Of a stretch of 64,000 nt of DNA, positions 1 to 8,708 are shown piece after piece. A model generated the notes under the pieces. That model was not told the DNA's origin, searched no databases, and saw nothing but the letters and a program-made list of their open reading frames with translations. How positions within the stretch are numbered: the first letter of the stretch is position 1; the number at the start of each line of letters is the position of its first letter. The stretch comes from Lachnospiraceae bacterium OM04-12BH (GTDB lineage Bacteria > Bacillota > Clostridia > Lachnospirales > Lachnospiraceae), in assembly GCA_003490145.1 (NCBI GenBank), contig QULQ01000004.1:62001-126000 (forward strand), in the 5' to 3' direction. The translations under genes were made by a program, and so were the position numbers.

Positions 1-1
1 G

Positions 2-274
2 GTGGAGAGTGGCTCTGGTAAGAACGGTTATGTGGAAGGAGCAAGAGTCGGCGGTAAAACGGCAACCAGCCAGACACTGCCTAGAGGAAGCGGGAGATAT
101 ATTGCATCTTTTCTTGGCTTTGCACCGGCAGATGATCCTGAGGTGCTTGCGCTTGCCATCATCCATAATCCACAGGGAGTCTATTATGGCGGACAGATCG
201 CAGCACCGGTGGTCAGGCAGCTTTTTGAAAATATTCTTCCTTATTTGGGGAAAATGGATTATAATAATCCGTAA
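2..274 (+). CDS. Penicillin-binding transpeptidase, C-terminal fragment (SpoVD/PBP2 type)
   Basis: This is the last 90 codons of a class B penicillin-binding protein; the start lies outside the window. Such proteins cross-link peptidoglycan on the outer face of the membrane during division or spore cortex synthesis. The fragment contains the third transpeptidase motif in the context VGGKTATSQ, then the usual IASFLGFAP and GGQIAAPV stretches of the domain end. The motif reads K-T-A where most family members have K-T-G or K-S-G. The protein stops just after ILPYLGKMD, so it has no PASTA repeats. It sits directly upstream of murD, as expected for a dcw cluster. Whether it is the division PBP or SpoVD cannot be decided from the fragment. 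Confidence 0.85.
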   Translation: MESGSGKNGYVEGARVGGKTATSQTLPRGSGRYIASFLGFAPADDPEVLALAIIHNPQGVYYGGQIAAPVVRQLFENILPYLGKMDYNNP

Positions 275-305
275 TGGACAGGAACAGAAAAGAAAGGAAA
301 TGAAA

Positions 306-1667
306 ATGGAGTTACAGGATAAAGAGGTTCTTGTGATTGGAACCGGTATCAGTGGAATTGGTGCAGCCAGGCTGCTTTTACAGGTTGGGGCCAGACCTGT
401 TTTGTTTGACGGAAATGATAAACTGGATATAGCAGAGATCAGAAAGAAGCTGGAAGGAGTAGAAGGAATCCGGATCGTGCTCGGAGAAGTGCCGGAGGAG
501 ATGAAGGAAAAGATAGATCTTCTGGTGATCAGCCCCGGAGTTCCCATTGATTCCCCTCTGGTGGAAGAATTTCAAAAGAAAAATGTACCGGTGATCGGTG
601 AGATCGAGCTGGCAAGTCAGTTTGCCAAAGGAAAGATCGTTGCCATTACAGGCACAAATGGTAAGACGACCACAACGACCCTGACAGGGGATATTATGAA
701 GGCATATTATGATTCTGTATTTGTAGTGGGAAATATCGGAAATCCCTTTACCACAGAGGTGCTTTCTACGACAGAGAAATCTGTGACAGTAGCAGAGATC
801 AGCAGCTTCCAGCTGGAAACGACAAAGACCTTTGCACCGGAGGTGTCAGCAATCCTGAACATTACACCGGATCACCTGAACAGACACCATACCATGGAAT
901 GCTATGTGGAGACTAAAGAGAAGATAGCCATGAACCAGACAAAGGATCAGGTCTGTGTGCTGAACTATGAGGATGGTTATACCAGAGCCTTTGGTGAAAA
1001 ATGTCCGGCAAAGGTGGTTTATTTTTCATCCAGAAGAGAACTCCCGGAAGGCATTTACCTGAAAGGGGAGGATATTTATCTTAAAGAAAACGGAGCAGAA
1101 GAGAAGCTTCTGAATATCCATGAGCTGAACCTTGTGGGGATCTGTAATGTGGAAAATGTCATGGCAGCGATTGTGATCAGCCGTGCCATGAAGGTTCCCA
1201 TGGATGTGATACTGGATATCGTAAGAAATTTCCATGCAGTGGAGCACCGGATCGAATTCGTGGCAGCCAAAGAAGGCGTAGATTATTATAACGATTCCAA
1301 GGGAACCAATCCGGATGCGGCCATTCAGGGAATCCGTGCCATGACAAAGCCAACAGTGCTGATCGGCGGCGGCTATGATAAACAGAGCGAATACGATGAA
1401 TGGATCGAGGCCTTTGACGGTAAAGTCAAGGCACTTGTCCTGATCGGTCAGACAAGAGATAAGATCGCAGCGTGTGCAAAGAAACACGGCGTGGAGAATA
1501 TCATTCTGGCTGATACCTTTGAGGAGGCATTTGAGGTTTGCAGACAACAGGCAGAGCCGGGAGATGCTGTGCTGCTGTCCCCTGCCTGCGCAAGCTGGGG
1601 TATGTTCCCCAATTATGAGGTAAGAGGTAAGATTTTTAAAGAGCTTGTGAATAAAATAGGAGAATAA
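306..1667 (+). CDS. murD: UDP-N-acetylmuramoyl-L-alanine--D-glutamate ligase MurD
   Basis: MurD is the cytoplasmic ATP-dependent ligase that adds D-glutamate to UDP-MurNAc-L-alanine. The 453-residue product has an N-terminal nucleotide-binding fold beginning EVLVIGTGISGIG, the Mur ligase P-loop GTNGKTT at residues 116-122, and the C-terminal YNDSKGTNPDA and LLSPACASWGMF signatures. The reading frame is open much further upstream, across the preceding PBP gene. I chose the ATG at 306 because the AGG at 295-297 lies at good distance; the in-frame ATG at 300 sits almost on top of it. The stop is 5 bp before ftsW, so the two are probably co-transcribed. Length and motifs are normal for the family. 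Confidence 0.95.
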   Translation: MELQDKEVLVIGTGISGIGAARLLLQVGARPVLFDGNDKLDIAEIRKKLEGVEGIRIVLGEVPEEMKEKIDLLVISPGVPIDSPLVEEFQKKNVPVIGEIELASQFAKGKIVAITGTNGKTTTTTLTGDIMKAYYDSVFVVGNIGNPFTTEVLSTTEKSVTVAEISSFQLETTKTFAPEVSAILNITPDHLNRHHTMECYVETKEKIAMNQTKDQVCVLNYEDGYTRAFGEKCPAKVVYFSSRRELPEGIYLKGEDIYLKENGAEEKLLNIHELNLVGICNVENVMAAIVISRAMKVPMDVILDIVRNFHAVEHRIEFVAAKEGVDYYNDSKGTNPDAAIQGIRAMTKPTVLIGGGYDKQSEYDEWIEAFDGKVKALVLIGQTRDKIAACAKKHGVENIILADTFEEAFEVCRQQAEPGDAVLLSPACASWGMFPNYEVRGKIFKELVNKIGE

Positions 1668-1672
1668 GCTAA

Positions 1673-2836
1673 GTGGCAGATAGAAACGCTGGAAGAAGAA
1701 AAAAAGGGCAGCAGGAATCATTTTTTGATTATACACTGTTGTTTATAGTGCTGTTTTTGCTGGGCTTTGGTCTGATCATGCTGTATTCTACCAGTTCCTA
1801 CGAGGCCAACATGGACTTTGGGGATTCCGCCTATTATCTGAAAAAGCAGCTTGTGGCAACGCTCATGGGACTGGTTCTGATGGTAATTGTTGCCAGTATT
1901 CCCTACCATTTCTGGGAACGGTTTGCTACCCTTGGCTATCTGGTGTCAGCATTTATGATCCTGCTGGTACTGACGCCCCTTGGCTACGAGGCAAACGGTG
2001 CCAAGAGGTGGATCCGTATTGCAGGAATGTCCCTGCAGCCTGCGGAGGTGGCAAAGCTTGCCATGATCCTGTTCCTAGCAAGTCTTGTGTGCAAGATCGG
2101 CAAGGGAATACGGACGACCAAGGGATTTATGATCATGCTGGCAGCCCCGCTGCCGATTTGTGGTGAAGTATATCTGATCACCAAAAACCTGAGTTCTGCG
2201 ATTATCATTTTCGGGATTGCGGTACTGATGGTATTCGTGTCCAGTCCGGATTATAAGAAATTTGTCCTGATCGGTCTGGCGGGAGCAGCTGCAGCGGCAC
2301 TTGTGGTATTTCTGATCGTTAATGCAGCCAGCTCAGATAACATGAGCTTCCGTGGAGGACGTATTCTGGCGTGGTTAGATCCGGAGGCCTATGCAGATGG
2401 CAAGGGCTTCCAGACCCTGCAGGCACTTTATGCCATTGGATCAGGGGGTATCTGGGGAAAGGGACTTGGACAGAGTATGCAGAAGCTCGGCTTTCTTCCG
2501 GAAGCCCAGAATGATATGATTTTTTCTATTATCTGTGAGGAACTGGGACTGTTTGGGGCAACGACTGTTATCGTGCTTTTTATCCTGTTGATCTGGAGAT
2601 TTATGGTCATTGCCAATAATGCGCCGGATTTGTTTGGTGCGATGCTGGTCGTTGGTGTGATGGGACATATTGCGATCCAGGTGATCCTGAATATTGCTGT
2701 TGTTACCAATACGATCCCCAATACCGGTATTTCACTTCCGTTTATCAGCTACGGAGGCTCCTCAGTTCTGTTCCTTCTGATCGAAATGGGACTTGTCCTG
2801 AGTGTAGGCAAAGGAATCAAGCTGAAGGATCTGTAA
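1673..2836 (+). CDS. ftsW: FtsW/RodA/SpoVE-family peptidoglycan glycosyltransferase
   Basis: This is a polytopic SEDS protein of 387 residues that polymerises lipid II at the septum together with a class B PBP. About ten hydrophobic segments are visible. The SEDS signatures include MLYSTSSY near the N-terminus, PAEVAKL in the middle, and NTGISLPFISYGGSS near the end. It starts at GTG 1673, five bases after the murD stop, with the weak ribosome binding site inside the murD tail. In sporulating Firmicutes a dcw-encoded copy may be FtsW or the sporulation paralogue SpoVE; sequence alone does not settle this. murG, which often follows ftsW, is absent here and murA comes next. Confidence 0.9.
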   Translation: MADRNAGRRKKGQQESFFDYTLLFIVLFLLGFGLIMLYSTSSYEANMDFGDSAYYLKKQLVATLMGLVLMVIVASIPYHFWERFATLGYLVSAFMILLVLTPLGYEANGAKRWIRIAGMSLQPAEVAKLAMILFLASLVCKIGKGIRTTKGFMIMLAAPLPICGEVYLITKNLSSAIIIFGIAVLMVFVSSPDYKKFVLIGLAGAAAAALVVFLIVNAASSDNMSFRGGRILAWLDPEAYADGKGFQTLQALYAIGSGGIWGKGLGQSMQKLGFLPEAQNDMIFSIICEELGLFGATTVIVLFILLIWRFMVIANNAPDLFGAMLVVGVMGHIAIQVILNIAVVTNTIPNTGISLPFISYGGSSVLFLLIEMGLVLSVGKGIKLKDL

Positions 2837-2908
2837 AGGCGTACAGACACTTTTCCTGAAAAAGAGCATATAGTAGAATAGGTCTAATCTGCAAAGGGTG
2901 GATGAAAT

Positions 2909-4159
2909 TTGGATGCTGTTCATATAAGAGGAGGAAATGCTCTTTTCGGGGAGACAAAAATACAGGGATCTAAAAATGCGGTATTGCCGGTTATGGCAGC
3001 CGCACTTTTAATAGAAGATATCAGTATTATTGAAAATTGTCCCAGGATATCGGATGTATTCCGTATGCAGAAACTCCTTGAGAAGATCGGCTGCCGGGTA
3101 AGCAGAGCAGATCGTACACTTTTGATTGATGCAAGAGACGTATCCAAGGAGATGATGGAAGGGGAATCAGTTACGGGGATGCGATCGTCCCTGATGCTTC
3201 TTGGCGCCATGCTTGGAAGATTCCATGAGGTTACCATGGAATATCCCGGGGGATGTGTGATAGGAAGACGTCCTATTGATATTCACTTGAAAGCGCTGAC
3301 CAGAATGGGAGTGGATATTGAGGAGAAGGACGGGGCATTTACAGCAAGAGCCGGGAACCTCGCAGGGAATGTGATCACGCTTCCTTTCCCAAGTGTAGGA
3401 GCAACAGAAAATGTGATACTGGCAGCTGTTATGGCAAGGGGGATCACGGTACTGCAGAATGCAGCCAGAGAGCCGGAGATCGTTGCGCTTTGTCAATTTT
3501 TATGTAAAAGCGGCGCCATAATCGAGGGTGCCGGTGGATGTGTGATCCTGATTGAAGGTGGCAGAAAGCTGCATGGAACCCGTTTCCGGGTGCCGGCAGA
3601 CCGGATCGTGGCAGGTACGTATCTGCTGGCAACTCTTGGAGCCGGCGGTCATGTTTTCTTAAGAGAAGCACCTGCCATGCAGATGAACTGTGTGATCTGG
3701 CTTGCCAGGGAAATGGGAGCAGAGGTCATGATCACCAGAGAGGGGATCACAGTGATGACAGATCCTGTGAAAAAGCCGGTTTCCTGTATCCGGACAGAAG
3801 TGTATCCTGGCTTTCCCACAGATCTGCAGTCTCCCCTGATGGCAGTTCTGTCAAAGGCAGAAGGAAAAAGTGTAATAGAAGAGAAGATCTTTGAAGACCG
3901 TTTCCGGATAGCGGGAGAGCTTTGCAAAATGGGAGCCTGTATCCGGACGGAGGGTGATATGGCAGGAATCTGTGGCGTGGAAAATCTGCGGGGATGCCTG
4001 GTAAATGCAGGAGAGCTGCGGGGCGGTGCAGGACTTGTGATCGCAGGCTGCATGGCGCAGGGGGAAACTACAGTGACAGGCAGGCACTTTATAGAAAGAG
4101 GCTATGAGGATATCTGCAGAGATCTGCAGGATCTTGGAATCAATATTGTGTGTGGATAG
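2909..4159 (+). CDS. murA: UDP-N-acetylglucosamine 1-carboxyvinyltransferase MurA
   Basis: MurA transfers enolpyruvate from phosphoenolpyruvate to UDP-GlcNAc, the first committed step of peptidoglycan synthesis, in the cytoplasm. The 416-residue product shows the N-terminal GSKNAVLPVMAA motif and the active-site loop PGGCVIGRRPIDIH. Cys116 is the residue attacked by fosfomycin, so no Cys-to-Asp resistance change is present. The start is TTG 2909, preceded by AAAGGGTGG at 2893-2901. The nearby ATG at 2902 is out of frame. The gene follows ftsW after 72 bp and leads into the ftsQ-like gene after 4 bp. Confidence 0.95.
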   Translation: MDAVHIRGGNALFGETKIQGSKNAVLPVMAAALLIEDISIIENCPRISDVFRMQKLLEKIGCRVSRADRTLLIDARDVSKEMMEGESVTGMRSSLMLLGAMLGRFHEVTMEYPGGCVIGRRPIDIHLKALTRMGVDIEEKDGAFTARAGNLAGNVITLPFPSVGATENVILAAVMARGITVLQNAAREPEIVALCQFLCKSGAIIEGAGGCVILIEGGRKLHGTRFRVPADRIVAGTYLLATLGAGGHVFLREAPAMQMNCVIWLAREMGAEVMITREGITVMTDPVKKPVSCIRTEVYPGFPTDLQSPLMAVLSKAEGKSVIEEKIFEDRFRIAGELCKMGACIRTEGDMAGICGVENLRGCLVNAGELRGGAGLVIAGCMAQGETTVTGRHFIERGYEDICRDLQDLGINIVCG

Positions 4160-4163
4160 GATT

Positions 4164-5036
4164 ATGGCAGGAAAAGTCACGAAGAAAAGAAAACAGCAGA
4201 AAAAAGCGAATATACCTATGACAACAATGTCCCTGCCAAGATTCCGTGTACTGGAGGGTGAGGCAGGGAAGAAGCTAAAAAAGCGGAAAAGAGAGAAGGG
4301 CAGCTTCCCGGTATGGGGGATCATTCTGCTTGTGGTTCTTGTCCTGCTTGCCGGCATTACGGCAGCAGCCTATTGGTATATCACGGCCAATTATACGGTT
4401 ACCAATGTTTATGTGGAGGGTAATGTCCATTACAGCAATGAAGAGATCATGGATATGGTCATGAGCGGAAGGTATGGGAATAATTCCCTGATCCTGTCAC
4501 TGAAGTACAGGGATAAGAGCATAGAGGGGATTCCGTTTGTAGAAAAAATGGACGTTTCTGTTCTGGATCCTCATACGGTGAAAATAGAAGTTTATGAAAA
4601 GGCACTGGCCGGCTATGTGGAGTATCTGGACAGATATCTGTATTTTGATAAGGATGGGATCGTAGTGGAAAGCTCTTCTGAAAAAACAAAGGGTATTCCC
4701 ATGGTCACGGGACTTACATTTGACCATGTGGTTCTTTATCAGGCACTTCCTGTGGAAAATCCTGAGATTTTCAGTGAGATTTTAAGCATAACCCAGCTTG
4801 TGAACAAATATAATCTTATAGTAGACCGGATTTTCTTCGGTTCGGACAACTCCCTGACCCTTTATTTTGAAAATGTAAAGGCAGCTTTTGGCAACAGCGG
4901 CAATTTGGAGGAAAAGGTGATGGAGCTGCAGTATATCCTGCCGGAGCTGACCGGGAAAAGCGGGACACTGCGTATGGAGAACTATACAGAGGAGACGAAA
5001 ACGATAACTTTTGAGCCGGATTCCCAGACAGAATAA
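4164..5036 (+). CDS. ftsQ: Cell division protein FtsQ/DivIB
   Basis: The product is a 290-residue bitopic division protein that links FtsL and FtsB-type partners at the septum. A basic cytoplasmic tail (residues 1-47, rich in KKRK) precedes one transmembrane segment at about 48-72. A POTRA-like domain follows, beginning NVYVEGNVHYSNEEI, and then the FtsQ beta domain with a YLYFDKDG stretch. The frame is open back to 4104 inside murA. I prefer ATG 4164 because it gives the usual short basic tail, although its Shine-Dalgarno sequence GGATAGG is close. Position between murA and ftsZ is the classic DivIB location. Confidence 0.85.
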   Translation: MAGKVTKKRKQQKKANIPMTTMSLPRFRVLEGEAGKKLKKRKREKGSFPVWGIILLVVLVLLAGITAAAYWYITANYTVTNVYVEGNVHYSNEEIMDMVMSGRYGNNSLILSLKYRDKSIEGIPFVEKMDVSVLDPHTVKIEVYEKALAGYVEYLDRYLYFDKDGIVVESSSEKTKGIPMVTGLTFDHVVLYQALPVENPEIFSEILSITQLVNKYNLIVDRIFFGSDNSLTLYFENVKAAFGNSGNLEEKVMELQYILPELTGKSGTLRMENYTEETKTITFEPDSQTE

Positions 5037-5082
5037 AAGAACGTACAGGCTTTAAAAAGTTTATGAAAACTGAAATTAGTAG

Positions 5083-5111
5083 TTGATTAATCACTGGAAA
5101 AATTATATGAT
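5083..5111 (+). promoter_or_regulatory. Predicted sigma-A promoter of ftsZ
   Basis: TTGATT at 5083-5088 and TATGAT at 5106-5111 are separated by 17 bp, ahead of the ftsZ ribosome binding site. A separate ftsZ promoter between ftsQ and ftsZ would allow ftsZ to be expressed above the upstream cluster. Confidence 0.6.
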
Positions 5112-5153
5112 AATCTATATGAGTTTTTAGGGAATGATGAAGGAGGAAGCATC

Positions 5154-6347
5154 TTGCTGGAGATTAAGACAAACGACGCTGAGTCTGCTGCCCGCATTAT
5201 TGTAGTCGGTGTAGGCGGTGCAGGCAATAATGCTGTTAATAGAATGGTAGAAGAGAATATTACAGGAGTAGAATTTATCGGGATCAACACCGATAAGCAG
5301 GCCTTACAGCTTTGCAAGGCACCAAAGCTCCTGCAGATCGGCGAGAAGCTGACCAAAGGACTTGGTGCAGGAGCCAAGCCTGAGATCGGTGAGAAGGCAG
5401 CTGAGGAGAGCAGCGAAGAGATATCCGCAGCACTGAAGGGTGCAGATATGGTATTTGTAACCTGTGGTATGGGAGGCGGAACCGGAACCGGTGCAGCACC
5501 GGTAGTGGCCAAGCTTGCCAAGGATATGGGTATCCTTACTGTAGGCGTTGTTACCAAGCCCTTCCGTTTTGAAGCAAAGGCACGTATGGTCAATGCCATA
5601 AGTGGTATTGAGAGAATTAAAGATAATGTAGATACGCTGATCATCATTCCCAATGACAAGCTTCTTGAGATCGTAGACAGACGGACAACCATGCCGGATG
5701 CCCTTAAGAAGGCAGATGAGGTGCTTCAGCAGGCAGTGCAGGGTATTACAGACCTGATCAATGTTCCTGCTGTTATCAATCTGGACTTTGCGGATGTGCA
5801 GACAGTTATGAAGGACAAGGGTATTGCCCACATCGGTATTGGTGAAGGCAAGGGAGATGATAAGGCAAGCGAAGCTGTCAAGATGGCAGTAGAGAGCCCG
5901 CTGCTTGAGACAACTATTTCCGGTGCTACCCATGTGATCATTAATGTATCCGGAGATATTACCTTGGCAGATGCATCCGATGCAGCAAGCTATGTTCAGG
6001 AGCTTGCAGGAGATGATGTAAATATTATCTTTGGTGCCATGTATGATGCAAGCAAGACAGATTCCTGCAAGGTTACTGTTATTGCGACTGGTCTGGTTGA
6101 TGAGACACTGCCTAATAACAAGACAATGTCCAATATGGGAACCTACGCAAATAAATATGTGAAGCCGGTTACCCCGAATGTGAATCTAAAGAGCAGACCT
6201 TTCACAGCTCCGGCTGAGAATCCCATGCAGGGACAGGTACAGACACCTGTAAGAAAGCCGGCACAGGGAATCATCAATCCCGGTGATATCAGAAGCAAGG
6301 TAGAGAACAAGCCGTTAGATATTCCAGGATTCCTGCAGAAGAAATAA
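5154..6347 (+). CDS. ftsZ: Cell division protein FtsZ
   Basis: FtsZ is the tubulin-like GTPase that polymerises into the Z-ring at mid-cell. The 397-residue product has [15 protein letters not shown] near the N-terminus, the tubulin signature GGGTGTG at residues 107-113, and NTDKQAL for nucleotide binding. The C-terminus has a variable linker (about 320-380) and ends [10 protein letters not shown], which matches the conserved FtsZ tail that binds FtsA, SepF and others. The start is TTG 5154, clearly set by AAGGAGGA at 5140-5147. A 12-bp hairpin follows the gene, so it is the probable end of the transcription unit. Confidence 0.97.
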   Translation: MLEIKTNDAESAARIIVVGVGGAGNNAVNRMVEENITGVEFIGINTDKQALQLCKAPKLLQIGEKLTKGLGAGAKPEIGEKAAEESSEEISAALKGADMVFVTCGMGGGTGTGAAPVVAKLAKDMGILTVGVVTKPFRFEAKARMVNAISGIERIKDNVDTLIIIPNDKLLEIVDRRTTMPDALKKADEVLQQAVQGITDLINVPAVINLDFADVQTVMKDKGIAHIGIGEGKGDDKASEAVKMAVESPLLETTISGATHVIINVSGDITLADASDAASYVQELAGDDVNIIFGAMYDASKTDSCKVTVIATGLVDETLPNNKTMSNMGTYANKYVKPVTPNVNLKSRPFTAPAENPMQGQVQTPVRKPAQGIINPGDIRSKVENKPLDIPGFLQKK

Positions 6348-6366
6348 AAGAGATAAGTAAGCACAG

Positions 6367-6396
6367 GAGCTGTATATCATCAGATATACAGCTCTT
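6367..6396 (+). terminator. Hairpin terminator after ftsZ
   Basis: GAGCTGTATATC (6367-6378) pairs perfectly with GATATACAGCTC (6383-6394) around a four-base loop. The T tract behind it is short, so termination may be partial. Confidence 0.65.
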
Positions 6397-6420
6397 ATCA
6401 ATTATTATGGGAGAAAGAGT

Positions 6421-7737
6421 ATGAATGAGGAAGAATTAAAAGAGGCACAGGAGTGCCTTACCTTTATAGAAGAGAGCATGAGCTGTTTCCATGCTGTAGA
6501 AAATGTAGAGAAGCGCCTGCAGAAGAAAGGCTTTGTCGGACTTTCGGAAAAGGAAGGCTATGGTCTTACAGAAAGATTAAGAAAGGATCCGGAACAAAAC
6601 CGGTATTATGTGAAGCGGAATGGTTCCTCTCTGATAGCATTTACCCTGCCGGAGGGGAAACCAAAGGGCTTCCACATTATGGCATCTCACAGTGATTCTC
6701 CCACCTTTAAGGTAAAATGTGAAGGGGAGATGAAGATGGAGGGCGGTTATGTCAGACTGAATGTGGAGCCATATGGAGGCATGATCCATGCCACGTGGTT
6801 AGACAGGTGTCTTTCTGTAGCTGGAAGGATCGTCTATCAGAAAGGGGATCAGCTTCTTTCCAAAACAGTGAATGTGGATGAGGATCTGCTTGTGATCCCC
6901 AATGTGGCTATTCATATGAACCGTGGCATGAATGACAAGCTGACCTATAATCCCCAGACTGATCTGCAGCCGCTTCTTGCCGTAGAGGAAGGAAAGGAAA
7001 AGAAGGCTGGCGATATCCTGATGGACAAGGTGGCACAGTATGCCGGCGTGAAGAGGGAAGATATTCTTGGGAAGGAATTGTTCTTATATGTCAGGGAAAA
7101 AGGAAGACTTGCAGGAGCTTCGAAAGAACTGATCATTTCTCCAAGACTGGATGATCTTGCCTGTGCATATGGAAGCCTTAAGGGGTTTCTGAAGGGTGAT
7201 AGTAAGGAGTATATAAATGTTTATGCCCTTTTTGATAATGAGGAGGTGGGAAGCCTTACCAAGCAGGGTGCAGCTTCTACATTTCTGAGGGATACCCTGC
7301 GGCGGATCAGTGAAGAGTATGATCCTTCTGAAAGCACTTATCTGCAGCTTCTTGCCGACAGCTTCATGATCTCTGCAGACAATGCCCATGCCATGCATCC
7401 GGCTCACCCGGAAAAGGCAGATCCGGGAAACAGGCCATATCTGAATGGAGGCATTGTGATCAAGTATCATGGAGGGCAGAAATATACCACGGATGCATAT
7501 TCGGAGGCTGTCATGAGAAGGGTATGCCGGGATGCCGATGTGCCTGTCAGTGTATACTGTAACCGTTCTGATATTGCCGGTGGCTCTACTCTTGGCAATA
7601 TTTCTGCAGGACAGGTTTCCATTCCCTGTGTGGATATCGGGCTGGCACAGCTTGCCATGCATTCCAGCGTGGAAACAGCAGGAACGAAGGATATCAGAAT
7701 GCTTGTGAAGGCAGCTGGAAGCTTTTACAGTATGTGA
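6421..7737 (+). CDS. apeB: M18-family aminopeptidase
   Basis: This 438-residue cytoplasmic metallopeptidase removes N-terminal residues, often acidic ones, from peptides and uses two metal ions. Residues visible are the metal-ligand motif SHSDSP (His90, Asp92), DNEEVGS at 272-278 with the catalytic and metal-binding Glu pair, and a C-terminal region containing the last His ligand near LAMHSS. The family usually runs to 420-480 residues, so this is full length. The ATG at 6421 follows GGGAGA. The gene stands alone between two terminators. Substrate specificity cannot be read from the sequence, and the gene symbol is by family only. Confidence 0.88.
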   Translation: MNEEELKEAQECLTFIEESMSCFHAVENVEKRLQKKGFVGLSEKEGYGLTERLRKDPEQNRYYVKRNGSSLIAFTLPEGKPKGFHIMASHSDSPTFKVKCEGEMKMEGGYVRLNVEPYGGMIHATWLDRCLSVAGRIVYQKGDQLLSKTVNVDEDLLVIPNVAIHMNRGMNDKLTYNPQTDLQPLLAVEEGKEKKAGDILMDKVAQYAGVKREDILGKELFLYVREKGRLAGASKELIISPRLDDLACAYGSLKGFLKGDSKEYINVYALFDNEEVGSLTKQGAASTFLRDTLRRISEEYDPSESTYLQLLADSFMISADNAHAMHPAHPEKADPGNRPYLNGGIVIKYHGGQKYTTDAYSEAVMRRVCRDADVPVSVYCNRSDIAGGSTLGNISAGQVSIPCVDIGLAQLAMHSSVETAGTKDIRMLVKAAGSFYSM

Positions 7738-7751
7738 TCGCGGAAAGGAAT

Positions 7752-7809
7752 AAAGGAGCCGGAGAATGTGTACCGTTTGCAGAAACGGACATGTTTCCCG
7801 GCTCTTTTT
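7752..7809 (+). terminator. Rho-independent terminator after the M18 aminopeptidase
   Basis: GAGCCGG (7756-7762) pairs with CCGGCTC (7798-7804) and is followed by five T. An inner hairpin, CCGTTT-GCAG-AAACGG, lies within the loop. Flanking AAAG and TTTT extend the stem. Confidence 0.8.
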
Positions 7810-7827
7810 GCGATGAGTTATGGGAGT

Positions 7828-7858
7828 GAAGTCCGGATTTTGACAAAATCCGGACTTC
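7828..7858. repeat. Perfect 14-bp inverted repeat upstream of spoIIGA
   Basis: GAAGTCCGGATTTT and its exact complement flank a GAC centre. The centre contains TTGACA (7840-7845), and TATAAT follows at 7867-7872, although the 21-bp spacing is too long for a normal sigma-A promoter. TTTGACA read on the other strand is TGTCAAA, one mismatch from the Spo0A box core TGTCGAA. In Bacillus subtilis the spoIIG operon is activated by Spo0A on a promoter with unusually long spacing, so a regulatory role is plausible but inferred. Confidence 0.45.
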
Positions 7859-7902
7859 AGAATGATTATAATGATGAAGTGCCATGGAAAGAGAGGTGAC
7901 AC

Positions 7903-8697
7903 TTGCAAAAAGTTCTGTATCTTGACAGTATCTTTCTACATAATCTGGTGCCTGATTTTCTGATCCTGAGACTGATCCTTAAGACCCTTAGGAAATCTAC
8001 CACTTTTTTTCGGGTCATGGGCGGGGCAGCGGCAGGAGCAGGGATGTACTGTATTACCCTGTGCCTGCCAGGAAGCCTGCTTTCCGGGATCTTTGTAAAA
8101 GTGATCACAGCACTGCTCATGCTGAAGATCACAGCACCTTTTCAGAAAGGAAAAGAACTGCTTACAGGGATGCTGCTTTATTTCACCTTTGCATTTTTCA
8201 TGGGTGGGGGCATGCTGCTTGTAAAGCGTCTTCTCCTGGAAAACAGCATAAGAGTCCAGGGAGATCTGCTTATGCTTTCGGGCATGGCAATATATGGACT
8301 TGCGGTTTTTTTGCAGGACTGGAAGCAGAGAAAAATGCAGACACATTTCTGCAGGGTATGGCTTCCCGGGGATGACGGGAATTTCGCCATAACAGGACTG
8401 ATCGATACCGGGAACGGGCTGATTGAGCCCGTCAGCAGAAAGCCGGTGGCAGTACTGGATGAGGTGTGCTTTGAAAAAATGAGCCACTGCAAAAGACCTG
8501 AGAAATACAGGATCATTCCCTTTCACAGTATAGGAACAGAAAGAGGAATGCTGGATGCCTATGAAATAGAAGAAATACAGCTGGAGGAGGAAACGGGCAG
8601 AAGACGCCTTAAGCAGGTGATGATTGCCGTGTGCAGAGAGCGTGTGTCCGGAAGGAAGAAATATCAGATGATTCTGCCACAGCAGTGGTTTTTATAG
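7903..8697 (+). CDS. spoIIGA: Sporulation sigma-E factor processing peptidase SpoIIGA
   Basis: SpoIIGA is the membrane-bound aspartic protease that cleaves the pro-sequence of sigma-E in the mother cell once SpoIIR signals from the forespore. The N-terminal half (about residues 1-130) contains several hydrophobic segments. The C-terminal half carries the protease motif D-T-G-N at residues 168-171 in the context [11 protein letters not shown]. The product is 264 residues, shorter than the Bacillus protein of about 309. The start is TTG 7903 with GAGAGGTG upstream. It lies 11 bp before sigE, the conserved spoIIG arrangement. Confidence 0.92.
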   Translation: MQKVLYLDSIFLHNLVPDFLILRLILKTLRKSTTFFRVMGGAAAGAGMYCITLCLPGSLLSGIFVKVITALLMLKITAPFQKGKELLTGMLLYFTFAFFMGGGMLLVKRLLLENSIRVQGDLLMLSGMAIYGLAVFLQDWKQRKMQTHFCRVWLPGDDGNFAITGLIDTGNGLIEPVSRKPVAVLDEVCFEKMSHCKRPEKYRIIPFHSIGTERGMLDAYEIEEIQLEEETGRRRLKQVMIAVCRERVSGRKKYQMILPQQWFL

Positions 8698-8708
8698 GAG
8701 GAGCAGTT

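Noticed and set aside
9-305. Upstream in-frame extension of murD
   Set aside because: It overlaps the PBP gene in another frame, and the ATG at 306 has a proper ribosome binding site and the normal MurD start.
1026-1736. Long minus-strand open frame over murD
   Set aside because: It is antisense to a clear murD with no ribosome binding site or family resemblance.
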